Source of the DNA: an uncultured Lachnospiraceae bacterium
GTDB lineage: Bacteria; Bacillota; Clostridia; Lachnospirales; Lachnospiraceae
Assembly: GCA_902762905.1 (NCBI GenBank)
Contig: CACWQE010000025.1
Location: 1 to 34,579 of the forward strand
Direction: 5' to 3'
DNA length: 34,579 nt
Shown: in pieces, positions 24,658 to 33,089 of the stretch
How positions within the stretch are numbered: position 1 is the first letter of the stretch
Layout of the letters: each line of letters starts with the position of its first letter
The notes under the pieces: model-generated
Database searches by the model: none
What the model was told of the DNA's origin: nothing
What the model saw: only the letters and a program-made list of their open reading frames with translations
Made by a program: the position numbers and the translations under genes

Positions 24658-25918
24658 CGGGGAAGGCTTTGTGCCTTACTATGAGAGAAGATTTAAGAAA
24701 GATATTGTAAGTTTTGTTAAATGGATCTTATTAGCGTTTTTGACGGGATTTGTAGTGGGAGGTGCAAGCAGTGCCTTTTCTTTTGTACTGACAAGAGTGA
24801 CCGCATTCCGAACCGGACATTTATGGGTATTTTTCTTCCTGCCGGTAGCGGGTGTTGTGATTGTATTCTTATACAAGTGGATCGGACAGGAAGATGGGGG
24901 AACGAATCAGGTGTTTTCCACGGTGAAGGCAAAGGATGAAGTGCCGTTTAAGTCGGCACCGCTTATCTTTGTGACGACCGCACTGACACATTTGGTCGGA
25001 GGGTCTGCTGGACGAGAGGGAGCCGCAATCCAGCTTGGCGGAAGTATTGGTAATCAGCTTGGACGCTGGCTTAAGTTGGATGAGGAAGATATGCATGTGA
25101 TCGTTATGTGTGGTATGAGTGCAGCATTCTCCGCATTGTTTGGAACTCCGATGGCAGCGGCGGTTTTTGCATTGGAGGTAGTAAGTGTAGGAGTTATGTA
25201 TTACACGGCGTTAATGCCTTGTATGATCTCTTCTCTGATTGCATCGAACTTTGCTGCAAACTTAGGAATCCATCCAGAAATGTTTCATGTAACAGGTATT
25301 CCGGAGCTGACGATAACAGATGGAGTGAAGATGGGGCTGGTTGCGTTAGCCTGTGCATTGTTAAGCACGGTGTTTTGTATTGCACTGAAACAGACCAATG
25401 CATTGTTTCAGAAATATCTGAAGAATCCTTACATTCGGATCGTGGTAGTCAGTGTTGTGATCATAGCGATTACCTTCTGCCTGCGGACAACCGATTATAT
25501 GGGAGCCGGTACGAATATTATTGCAGAGGCGATTGAACATGGTAATGTGAATCGTTTTGCATTTTTGTGGAAGCTGATCCTTACGGTTCTGACAATGCGG
25601 GCAGGATTCCGGGGAGGTGAGATCGTTCCGTCTTTTTGTATAGGTGCGGCGCTCGGCTGTGAATTAGGACAGTGGCTTGGTATTTCTCCATCGTTGTGTG
25701 CAGCTGCTGGTATGGTGGCTGTGTTCTGTGGGGTGACTAATTGTCCAATCACATCCATATTAATTGCATTTGAGTTATTTGGGTTTGATGGAGTATCGTA
25801 TTATTTGATCGCAGTATCGATCAGTTATGCTGTATCGGGATATTATAGTCTCTATAAAGATCAGACGATCGTATATTCAAAGTACAAGGCAAAATATGTG
25901 AATAAACATACAAGATAG
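24632..25918 (+). CDS. CLC-family anion transporter, fluoride-type motifs
   Basis: A 428-residue CLC membrane protein. The gating-glutamate motif GGSAGREGAAIQLG (123-136, Glu129) is present, as is FRGGEIVPSF (326-335). In place of the chloride-selective GSGIP motif it has DGGTNQV (88-94), without the Ser that coordinates chloride, and GREGP is GREGA. Both changes recall the CLC-F (EriC-F) group of fluoride/proton antiporters. So fluoride export is more likely than chloride transport, but this is inference. GAGAGG precedes the ATG. A small ORF overlaps its start. No fluoride riboswitch is visible upstream. Confidence 0.88.
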   Translation: MIDWENYHNGEGFVPYYERRFKKDIVSFVKWILLAFLTGFVVGGASSAFSFVLTRVTAFRTGHLWVFFFLPVAGVVIVFLYKWIGQEDGGTNQVFSTVKAKDEVPFKSAPLIFVTTALTHLVGGSAGREGAAIQLGGSIGNQLGRWLKLDEEDMHVIVMCGMSAAFSALFGTPMAAAVFALEVVSVGVMYYTALMPCMISSLIASNFAANLGIHPEMFHVTGIPELTITDGVKMGLVALACALLSTVFCIALKQTNALFQKYLKNPYIRIVVVSVVIIAITFCLRTTDYMGAGTNIIAEAIEHGNVNRFAFLWKLILTVLTMRAGFRGGEIVPSFCIGAALGCELGQWLGISPSLCAAAGMVAVFCGVTNCPITSILIAFELFGFDGVSYYLIAVSISYAVSGYYSLYKDQTIVYSKYKAKYVNKHTR

Positions 25919-25940
25919 AAAGAGATAGAAGGAGTTACGT

Positions 25941-26867
25941 ATGGGTAATCAGATGTTAGAGGTAAAAGCAGAGATTGAGAAGGCAGTAAAAGGAAAAGAA
26001 CAGGTTGTAGAGAAAGTGCTGGCGGCAATGCTTGCTGGTGGACATGTTCTGTTAGAGGATATTCCGGGCGTTGGTAAGACAACGCTTGCCATGGCAATTG
26101 CAAAGTCGATGTCGTTAAGTTACCGCAGAGTACAGTTCACGCCGGATGTTCTGCCAAGTGATATCGTCGGATTTTCCATGTATAATCAGACAAGTAAGAC
26201 GTTTGAATATCAGGAAGGTGCTGTATTATGCAACTTGTTTTTAGCAGATGAGATTAACCGTACTTCTCCTAAGACACAGTCAGCTTTGCTGGAAGTCATG
26301 GAAGAGGGGACGGTTACTGTGGATGGTGTGACCAGACCGCTTCCAGATCCGTTTACCGTTATTGCAACAGAGAATCCACTTGGTTCCTCTGGAACACAGA
26401 TGTTACCGGAATCACAATTGGATCGTTTTATGGTGTGTCTGTCAATGGGATATCCAGAGCACGAAGCAGCAGTTCAGATTCTTAAAGACAATGCTTCTAA
26501 GCCGATTGCGCATTTGGTATCAGCGATCAGCATAGATGAATTTGTTGCACTTCGGAAACAGACCAATGAGATGTACGTACATGATTCCATTTATGAATAT
26601 ATTGTAACATTGGTAGAAGCAACCAGACAGAGTGAATGGTTCACAATGGGAGCAAGTCCGAGAGGAAGTATCGCTTTGCTTCGTATGGCAAAAGCAATGG
26701 CTGTGTTGTATGGGAGAGATTATGTGACACCGGAAGATATTCGGAATGTATTTACGGATGTGTTAGGACACCGTGTGAAACTGAGCACGAAAGCACGGGC
26801 AGAGGGAAAAACAATAGAAGGGGCGTTGTTAGAACTGTTTCAAAGTGTTAAAGTTCCAAGAACGTGA
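25941..26867 (+). CDS. MoxR-family AAA ATPase
   Basis: A 308-residue AAA+ ATPase. Walker A GVGKTT is at 43-48 (LEDIPGVGKTTLA), Walker B LFLADE at 99-104 with Asp103/Glu104, and sensor residues follow in VIATENPLGSSGTQMLPESQLDRF. MoxR proteins act as chaperones that mature or insert partner proteins and are usually encoded beside DUF58 and transglutaminase-like membrane proteins, exactly as here. AGAAGGAG precedes the ATG. It follows the CLC gene by 22 bp, so it may also be read from upstream. Confidence 0.95.
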   Translation: MGNQMLEVKAEIEKAVKGKEQVVEKVLAAMLAGGHVLLEDIPGVGKTTLAMAIAKSMSLSYRRVQFTPDVLPSDIVGFSMYNQTSKTFEYQEGAVLCNLFLADEINRTSPKTQSALLEVMEEGTVTVDGVTRPLPDPFTVIATENPLGSSGTQMLPESQLDRFMVCLSMGYPEHEAAVQILKDNASKPIAHLVSAISIDEFVALRKQTNEMYVHDSIYEYIVTLVEATRQSEWFTMGASPRGSIALLRMAKAMAVLYGRDYVTPEDIRNVFTDVLGHRVKLSTKARAEGKTIEGALLELFQSVKVPRT

Positions 26868-26912
26868 AAGGAAACAGAATTCGCAATAGTAGAATGTAGG
26901 AGAGGTTAGAAT

Positions 26913-27968
26913 ATGCTTCGAATCCGGAATATACTGCGGTATGCAGTGGCAATTGCATTGAATATTTTTGTGATGGTGGTATTCCATAGTTACGTGAATC
27001 TGGTATTGCTGGCAGGATTACTTTTGTTCCCGTTATACAGTATATATGGAGTGCATAAAGTAAAGTCGCATTTGTCAGTTACTTTGCAGGCACCTACGGA
27101 AGATATGCATAAGGGAGAAGAATTTCTTGTGCGCATTGTGTTAGAGAATCCAACCTGGTTTCCGCTTGTCAATGTAACAGCGTATGTTAAAGTAGGCAAT
27201 TCATTCTATGGAGTACAGGGAGAACATGAACTTAATATGCCATTACGTGCACATGGTAAGACAGAGACTGTTTATCCGGTTGTTATGGAGGAAAGTGGTC
27301 ATTTTATGTTGCAGGTGTCATCGATACAGTGTGTTGACCTGTTAGGAATCTATGCAGTGATGGTACCGGTCGGACAGAGGGCGGAATGTATTGTGCTGCC
27401 AGAGGGTGAAGCAAGAGAGCAGGAGGCGGGTAATCTCTATCAGAAGGGTGTCAGCGAGGCAATGGAAAGTAAGGAAAAAGGATATGACTTTTCAGAAGTA
27501 AGTGGAATCCGGGAATATGTGCCTGGCGATAAACTGCAAAACATTCATTGGAAATTGTCATCAAAGAAAGATGATCTTATGGTGAAAGAGCGAGTAAGTG
27601 TATCTGCCATGCAATTGCATGTTGTTGTGGAATTAGTAGGTGATGAGATTGCACAGGCAGAGAGTGTATTAGAGCTCTCGGATAGTGTCACGAAGGCATT
27701 TGTGCGACAGAATCTTCCTTTCACCGTACATTATTACAGTGTAACAAGAGCAGCAATGCAGCAGATGTACATTGGAAATGAGATAGAGCGCAAACAGTGG
27801 TTAGAGATGTTGTTATATGATACCTGTTATAAGGGAGAATGCAGGGCAAGGGAGCTGTTTCAGAAAGAATATCCGTCGGCAGGGGCATTTCTGTATGTTG
27901 GACCGGATGGCATGGACACCGAAGATAAGATAATAGGAGAGCAGGGGATTGCTGCAGCGTTGATATAA
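26913..27968 (+). CDS. DUF58 domain protein
   Basis: A 351-residue protein with two N-terminal membrane helices (about 8-45) followed by a beta-rich region. The DUF58 signature REYVPGDKLQNIHWKLSSKK lies near residues 205-225. DUF58 proteins have a von Willebrand-like fold and are regular partners of MoxR ATPases. AGGAGAGG precedes the ATG. It is the second gene of the MoxR-DUF58-transglutaminase-GH3 run. Confidence 0.93.
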   Translation: MLRIRNILRYAVAIALNIFVMVVFHSYVNLVLLAGLLLFPLYSIYGVHKVKSHLSVTLQAPTEDMHKGEEFLVRIVLENPTWFPLVNVTAYVKVGNSFYGVQGEHELNMPLRAHGKTETVYPVVMEESGHFMLQVSSIQCVDLLGIYAVMVPVGQRAECIVLPEGEAREQEAGNLYQKGVSEAMESKEKGYDFSEVSGIREYVPGDKLQNIHWKLSSKKDDLMVKERVSVSAMQLHVVVELVGDEIAQAESVLELSDSVTKAFVRQNLPFTVHYYSVTRAAMQQMYIGNEIERKQWLEMLLYDTCYKGECRARELFQKEYPSAGAFLYVGPDGMDTEDKIIGEQGIAAALI

Positions 27969-28023
27969 AATGATGAGCAAAGAATGAGGTATTTTGTGAA
28001 CTTTAAGAAAGGTAATACATGAT

Positions 28024-30459
28024 ATGTTTGGAAGAAAGAAAAAGCGGGAAGTGCATAGCGAAGATATGGTGCTGGCAGAGGGTATTTATCTGAAGACACC
28101 TAAGATGCAGATCGGCAATATTGTGTATAGCTGTTTCTTACGTTCTGTGATTGCCTTTTTGCTGACATTAGGTTCGGTAGGGGGATTCCTTTCAGCCCTG
28201 CAGTTATCCTATAATTATCTGTTAGTGATCGTAGCCTATATGTTGCTGTCACTTTACTTTTCGTTTTTGTATGCACTGCCAAAGTTTTTGTATCGTGATA
28301 TGGGGTATATTGCCTTTTTTGCAGTGTTTGTATTTGCAATCTATACGTTTCGGATTCATGCGAATTCCGGCCTGTATGTGGTTGTCAATACAGTATTACA
28401 GCGGGCGAAGGCGTTTTTTAATCTGTCTGGTGTGAGGGAATATGAGACGCAGATTGATAATGATTATCTGACGGTAGCGATCGTTGCCATATTTATTGGT
28501 ATGGTGTTGATCATTATTCTGAATATCTGGTTATATTCGCGGATGAGCCTGATCTGGGCGGTTGGTCTTACATTTCCTCTGTTATTGATACCTCTTTATA
28601 TGAAACTGGTGCCGGATGTGTTATATATGATCTTTCTGGCAATCGGATATACAATGGTAGTGATATTTAAGGCAAATGGACATTATCTTGCCTTTGCATG
28701 GGATAAACCGTTTAAGATCAAAGAGGGAAAACATGCCAGGGTGAGCTATACACAGGACGCAGGGGTATTTCAACATGTATTGGTAACGATCATGGTATTC
28801 ATATTGTGCATTTCATTTGCATTACAGGGAGTGATCCGTCCGGGTGATTTTGAGCGGCAGTTTCATAGTGATAACTTGCGTGAGAAGACAGCGGATACAA
28901 TCGGTAACTTTATCTTACTAGGTTTTGCAGGATTGTATAACCAGTATTCATCCGTTGGAGGCATGAGTGGTGGTAAGTTAGGCGGTGTCTCAAATGTACG
29001 GCCGGATTATATGACAGATCTGATCGTGACATATACACCGTATAGCAATCAGGCGGTATACCTGAAAGCCTTTACCGGGGGGAGATATCTATATCAGAAT
29101 AATGAATGGGAAGATCTGTATACCTATAATGAGGCGGGTTCGGATGAGGATATAACGGATTTTGAAGATGAGAGTATGAAACAGGAGATGCTTTCCCTAC
29201 GGCAGGATTCTGGTAAATATTATGCACAGGGTGTTATGAAAGTGCGGAATGTAGGTGCAGATGGAACCTATCTGTATTATCCATATTACACACAATTTGA
29301 GAATTATAGTATATTTAAGAATCATGCAATGTTTGAATCGATGCAGGGCCTCAATCGGGGAACAACCGGAACCTATACCTATTATCCGAAGATTGTCTGG
29401 GAAGAATCTCTAGGAGAAACGACACCAGGTAAGATAGATAAGTCGAATATGAATGAGGAGTTTCTGGATGTACCGGAAGAGAATGCAGATGTGATCAAAG
29501 CAGAATGTAAGAAGATTGGCCTTACGGATACCATGACGGAGAATGAGATCACGGATGCGGTGGCACAATATTTTGAGGATAATATTCCTTATACATTAAG
29601 TCCGGGAGCGACTCCAAGAGATGAAGATTTTATTAATTATTTTCTGACAAAGAACCGAAAAGGGTATTGTGCACATTTTGCATCTGCGGCAACATTGATC
29701 TTTCGGCAGATGGGGATTCCGGCAAGATATGTGGAGGGTTATGCATTTTCGCTGGAATCAGTATTAGCGTCTGAGATGAATGAGGGAGAGAAAGCAGCAG
29801 ATTATTATCAGGGCTATTCTGCAATCGGAGATACACCGGTTATGGACGTGGAAGTGACAGATGCGATGGCACATGCATGGGTGGAAGTATATATAGAGGG
29901 ATTTGGCTGGAAGGTAGTAGAAGTAACACCAAGTAACAGTTTAGATACGGATGAGAACAATTTCTGGGATGCATTTACAAGTGCCATGAATAACTTAGGA
30001 GCAGATGGAGATCAGACATCCGGGATATTAGGAGATCTGGATATGTCGAAACTGCTTTGGGGTGTGTATATGATCATTGCGGTAGTATGCCTCTTTGTGT
30101 TGTATCGCATGGGCGTCATTGTTGTGTGCAAGGTTATGCGGTATCAGAAGTGTCATCAGAGTGATCAAAGAGAAGCTGTAGTTGCACGGTATGCGGATTT
30201 GTGTGATCGTATCAGATTGTGTGATAAGGCATTTAACGCATGCAAAAGTCATAGAGAACAGTTGCAGTATATGAAAGACAAGTATGGTCTTTCTCTTGAT
30301 ATAACTGTTTGCTGCGAAGTGATGGAGAAGATCAGTTACAGCAGACAGGAGATTGCAGGTCAGCAGCTGGTGGAAATGATGCAGATGATACGACAGGTGA
30401 AGAAAGCGGTCTGGAAACAGGCAACATTTCTACAGCGGATCCGGTTATGTAAGAGGTAG
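28024..30459 (+). CDS. Transglutaminase-like membrane protein (TgpA type)
   Basis: An 811-residue membrane protein. Several helices (about 40-285) form an N-terminal membrane domain, then an extracytoplasmic region holds a transglutaminase-core domain with Cys549 (KGYCAHFASA), His617 (MAHAWVEVYI) and, at the third catalytic position, Glu633 (VVEVTP) where Asp is usual. One more helix at about 680-705 leads to a cytoplasmic tail. The layout matches TgpA/DUF3488-type proteins linked with MoxR and DUF58, presumed to act on cell-surface proteins. Start at 28024 has only a moderate ribosome site (AAAGG). It overlaps nothing and precedes GH3 by four bases. Confidence 0.9.
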   Translation: MFGRKKKREVHSEDMVLAEGIYLKTPKMQIGNIVYSCFLRSVIAFLLTLGSVGGFLSALQLSYNYLLVIVAYMLLSLYFSFLYALPKFLYRDMGYIAFFAVFVFAIYTFRIHANSGLYVVVNTVLQRAKAFFNLSGVREYETQIDNDYLTVAIVAIFIGMVLIIILNIWLYSRMSLIWAVGLTFPLLLIPLYMKLVPDVLYMIFLAIGYTMVVIFKANGHYLAFAWDKPFKIKEGKHARVSYTQDAGVFQHVLVTIMVFILCISFALQGVIRPGDFERQFHSDNLREKTADTIGNFILLGFAGLYNQYSSVGGMSGGKLGGVSNVRPDYMTDLIVTYTPYSNQAVYLKAFTGGRYLYQNNEWEDLYTYNEAGSDEDITDFEDESMKQEMLSLRQDSGKYYAQGVMKVRNVGADGTYLYYPYYTQFENYSIFKNHAMFESMQGLNRGTTGTYTYYPKIVWEESLGETTPGKIDKSNMNEEFLDVPEENADVIKAECKKIGLTDTMTENEITDAVAQYFEDNIPYTLSPGATPRDEDFINYFLTKNRKGYCAHFASAATLIFRQMGIPARYVEGYAFSLESVLASEMNEGEKAADYYQGYSAIGDTPVMDVEVTDAMAHAWVEVYIEGFGWKVVEVTPSNSLDTDENNFWDAFTSAMNNLGADGDQTSGILGDLDMSKLLWGVYMIIAVVCLFVLYRMGVIVVCKVMRYQKCHQSDQREAVVARYADLCDRIRLCDKAFNACKSHREQLQYMKDKYGLSLDITVCCEVMEKISYSRQEIAGQQLVEMMQMIRQVKKAVWKQATFLQRIRLCKR

Positions 30460-30463
30460 ATAT

Positions 30464-31705
30464 ATGTGGAGAAGGATAGGAAAATGGCTGGCAATAGTAG
30501 GTGTGGTCATTGTATGCTGTGCTGGCATTGCGGTGAAAATGGGCTGGCAATGGAACACAGGGATTCATTGGAACAATGACGAAAGCAATGGATTCGATAA
30601 GGGGATTGCGGTGGTAGAAGATAAAGGAAAGGGACATCTACAGGGAACGAATCTGACCGAGTTAGAGAGGAGAAGGCAGGAAGAACAGGAAAGAGAACGT
30701 GCAGTGATAGAGCGTGTCTTAGACACGATGACGATGGAACAGAAGCTGGCACAGTGTATGATACTTACCAATGAGAAAGACATTACAGCAGGGAATCTGC
30801 AACGGTATCAACCGGGTGGTATTATATTTTTTGGTGTGGACTTTCAAGGAAAGACGGTAGAACAGGTGAGAACGCGTGTAGAGTCTTTACAACAGTGTAT
30901 GCGTGTTCCTCTTTTCATTGGCGTAGATGAAGAAGGAGGAGAAATCAGCAGAGTAAAGGGATTAATAGGGGAAGAGATTCCTGTGTTTGACAGCGCCAGA
31001 TTGTTATATGCAAAAGGAGAGGCAAAGATTATAAAGGATACGGAGCAGAAAACGGACCTGTTGCAGCGTATGGGAATCAATCTGAATTTTGATCCGGTGG
31101 CAGATGTGGTAACAGATCCGAATGCCTATATGTATGACAGGAGTGCCAGTGATGATCCAGAGAAAGTGGCAGACTATGTGGAGACAGTAATATCCGTGAT
31201 GAAGGATAGAACGATGGGAAGCTGTCTGAAACATTTTCCGGGTTATGGGAATAACGGGAATACACATGCGACATTTGCAACGGATCATAGGGGCCTGGAG
31301 ACATATCGGAAACAGGATTTTCTGCCGTATGAGGCAGGGATTGCAGCGGGCGCAGAGATGATCATGGTATCTCATATTACAATGGAGTGTGTGGATGAAG
31401 AGAATCCGGCATCATTGTCATTAGCGGTACATGATCTGCTGAGAGACGAATTAGCATTTGATGGCGTAATCCTTGCAGATGATCTCAATATGCAGGCGGT
31501 TCTTAAGAAAATGTCATTAGAAGAAGCAACCGGAAAAGCACTTGCGGCTGGCAATGATATGATATTTTCGGCAGACTTTGGAGCCTCTATGAAAGGGGCA
31601 ACGGAAGCCTTGAAAAAAGGAGAGATTACGGAAGAGGAATTGAATGTGGCTGTAAGACGTATTTTGCGGTACAAGCTGCATCTTGGATTGATAGAGATGG
31701 AATGA
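30464..31705 (+). CDS. Membrane-anchored glycoside hydrolase family 3 (NagZ-like)
   Basis: A 413-residue protein with one N-terminal helix (about 7-25) and no lipobox, so anchored and facing outward, followed by a charged stalk (60-85). The GH3 catalytic barrel has GVDEEGGEISRVKG (153-166), KHFPGYGNNGNTHATF (256-271) and the nucleophile region LADDLNM (337-343). His268 of the NagZ-type Asp-His dyad is kept, but the partner Asp is Asn266. GH3 beta-N-acetylhexosaminidases cleave GlcNAc-MurNAc bonds of peptidoglycan fragments. AGAGGTAG precedes the ATG, four bases after the transglutaminase stop, so it belongs to that operon. Confidence 0.92.
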   Translation: MWRRIGKWLAIVGVVIVCCAGIAVKMGWQWNTGIHWNNDESNGFDKGIAVVEDKGKGHLQGTNLTELERRRQEEQERERAVIERVLDTMTMEQKLAQCMILTNEKDITAGNLQRYQPGGIIFFGVDFQGKTVEQVRTRVESLQQCMRVPLFIGVDEEGGEISRVKGLIGEEIPVFDSARLLYAKGEAKIIKDTEQKTDLLQRMGINLNFDPVADVVTDPNAYMYDRSASDDPEKVADYVETVISVMKDRTMGSCLKHFPGYGNNGNTHATFATDHRGLETYRKQDFLPYEAGIAAGAEMIMVSHITMECVDEENPASLSLAVHDLLRDELAFDGVILADDLNMQAVLKKMSLEEATGKALAAGNDMIFSADFGASMKGATEALKKGEITEEELNVAVRRILRYKLHLGLIEME

Positions 31706-31716
31706 AAGCAATAAGC

Positions 31717-31763
31717 CAAGTGCAAAGCATTTGGTGCATGAGAGCGCAAAGTGCTTGCAAGGG
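31717..31763. repeat. Short repeated motif between the GH3 and WYL genes
   Basis: TGCAAAGCATTTGGTGC is followed after a short gap by GCGCAAAGTGCTTGCAAGGG, giving imperfect direct repeats of a GCAAAG-(C/T)-TT core. The final GCAAGGGT also ends the repeat head at 32803-32817 and at 168-176. Likely relic or variant of the dispersed repeat family; evidence is limited to these short matches. Confidence 0.35.
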
Positions 31764-31818
31764 TGAATTGTTAAATGTGATCATGTGCATAGCTCATGAT
31801 ATAAGGAGAGATAAAGAT

Positions 31819-32799
31819 ATGAATGACAAAATAAAGGATGTATCCGTTTCGCAGAGACAGATCTACATATTATCGTTGTTGTCGCAAAATCCGAAAGGAT
31901 ATCTGGCAGAAGAGATCAGGGAACGGCTACACCGTTGGGATATTGATGTGACGAAACGTACAATTCTTAGAGATATTGACGAGTTGTCGTTAAATTATGG
32001 AATCGGGGAAGAAGAACGGGCAGGTAAAACATATTATTATGCCGATAAATATACACTTCAGAATGTCGATTTTACTATTGAAGATCTGGCATCCCTTGCA
32101 TTTGCAAAGGAAATGTTAGGAACATATGCACATTTAGATATGGGACAGCATGCAATGGCATTGATTGATAAGATTGTTGCAAATTCGGCATCATTGAATC
32201 AATTGCAGTTTGAAAAATTGTGTGGACATTTTCGTCAGGCAGGTGCGGATAAAAGATCGGTTGATACGGTAGACAGCCAGGTGGAGAAACAGATCCAGAG
32301 TGCGATCGATAGTCAGAGTAAGATTCAGATTTCTTATTATAGCTTCTCAAGTGATACAAGCAGTCAGCGTGTTATTCATCCGTATCGATTGCTGTTGTTG
32401 GACTCTTTTCTGTGTGTAGAGGGATATTGTGAGCTGCGTAAAGAAGTGCGGCGATTCCGGTTATCCAGAATTCAGGATATTCGGATATTAGATGAACATT
32501 TTGCAGAGCAGGAACAGGAGCCGGATACTTTCTTAAATCTGTCGGGCGATAAAAAGGAAGAGATCGAATTTGTGTTTACTGGGGAAAGCATCCGGTATGT
32601 GAAAGAATTTGAGGCGAATCGGGCGAGCCGTTTAGAGGAACAATCGGATGGTCTGCATTTCTATCAAACGGCGGCAATAGCACCGGATGTAATCCGATGG
32701 GTTCGCGGTTTTGGACCGGAGGTTGAAGTTCGTAAGCCAGAGTGGCTGCGGGAGCAGTTGTTACAGGAAGCACGCACCCTTGCACAGCGTCCGTCCTAA
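31819..32799 (+). CDS. WYL-domain transcriptional regulator
   Basis: A 326-residue regulator. A DeoR/HTH_11-type winged helix occupies about residues 10-75 (YLAEEIRERL and VTKRTILRDIDEL), then a WYL-type ligand-sensing domain (about 165-235, SYYSFSSDTSSQRVIHPYRLL and RRFRLSRIQDIRIL) and a WCX-like C-terminus. The WYL tripeptide itself is not conserved. I start at 31819, behind ATAAGGAGA; an in-frame ATG at 31702 overlapping the GH3 stop would add 39 residues encoded by repeat-like DNA. The last residues, TLAQRPS, are encoded by the left arm and loop of a repeat hairpin. WYL proteins often respond to nucleic-acid or nucleotide ligands; targets are unknown. Confidence 0.9.
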   Translation: MNDKIKDVSVSQRQIYILSLLSQNPKGYLAEEIRERLHRWDIDVTKRTILRDIDELSLNYGIGEEERAGKTYYYADKYTLQNVDFTIEDLASLAFAKEMLGTYAHLDMGQHAMALIDKIVANSASLNQLQFEKLCGHFRQAGADKRSVDTVDSQVEKQIQSAIDSQSKIQISYYSFSSDTSSQRVIHPYRLLLLDSFLCVEGYCELRKEVRRFRLSRIQDIRILDEHFAEQEQEPDTFLNLSGDKKEEIEFVFTGESIRYVKEFEANRASRLEEQSDGLHFYQTAAIAPDVIRWVRGFGPEVEVRKPEWLREQLLQEARTLAQRPS

Positions 32800-32817
32800 C
32801 TTACGCTGTGCAAGGGT
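32776..32817. repeat. Repeat head forming a perfect hairpin at the WYL gene 3' end
   Basis: ACCCTTGCACAGCGT (32776-32790) and ACGCTGTGCAAGGGT (32803-32817) are perfect 15-bp inverted copies around a 12-nt loop that holds the stop codon. Each arm equals the first 15 bases of the dispersed repeat at 33805. No U-tract follows, so it is not a standard terminator. Confidence 0.85.
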
Positions 32818-32821
32818 AATA

Positions 32822-32854
32822 GAAAATAAAAAACGACAAGCATATGCTTGTCGT
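32822..32854 (-). terminator. Rho-independent terminator of tRNA-Gln
   Basis: ACGACAAGCA and TGCTTGTCGT (32833-32854) make a perfect 10-bp stem around TA. On the minus strand it is followed by TTTTTTATTTTC, nine bases after the tRNA discriminator base. Confidence 0.92.
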
Positions 32855-32862
32855 CTTAAGAA

Positions 32863-32934
32863 CTGGGGTACAAGGATTCGAACCTTGAAATGACGGAGTC
32901 AGAGTCCGTTGCCTTACCATTTGGCGATACCCCA
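32863..32934 (-). tRNA. tRNA-Gln (anticodon CTG)
   Basis: On the minus strand the cloverleaf is complete: acceptor TGGGGTA/TACCCCA, with the U1-A72 pair and G73 discriminator typical of glutamine tRNA; D arm GCCAAATGGTAAGGC; anticodon arm ACGGA-CTCTGAC-TCCGT with anticodon CTG reading CAG; T arm CAAGG-TTCGAAT-CCTTG. CCA is not encoded. It has its own promoter and terminator and lies between two plus-strand genes. Confidence 0.96.
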
Positions 32935-32964
32935 TTAAGTGCTTTGCGTCACTCACAAGACATT

Positions 32965-32992
32965 ATTATACACGTTTCGAAATAAAAATCAA
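32965..32992 (-). promoter_or_regulatory. tRNA-Gln promoter
   Basis: On the minus strand, TTGATT (32987-32992), 16 bp, then TATAAT (32965-32970), about 30 bp before the tRNA 5' end. Confidence 0.7.
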
Positions 32993-33030
32993 GAGGAAAT
33001 TTTAAAAAAATTGATTTTTTTGAAAATCTT

Positions 33031-33060
33031 TTGACCATGTAGAGAATAATGCAGTATAAT
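33031..33060 (+). promoter_or_regulatory. Promoter of the thioesterase gene
   Basis: TTGACC (33031-33036), an 18-bp spacer and TATAAT (33055-33060), 29 bp before the start codon. Confidence 0.7.
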
Positions 33061-33089
33061 GACAGGTATGTTGAATAAGGAGTGATACT

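Noticed and set aside
32776..32817. Standard terminator for the WYL gene
   Set aside because: The stem is strong but followed by AATAGAAAATAAAA, not a T-run; identity of the arms with the dispersed repeat explains it better.
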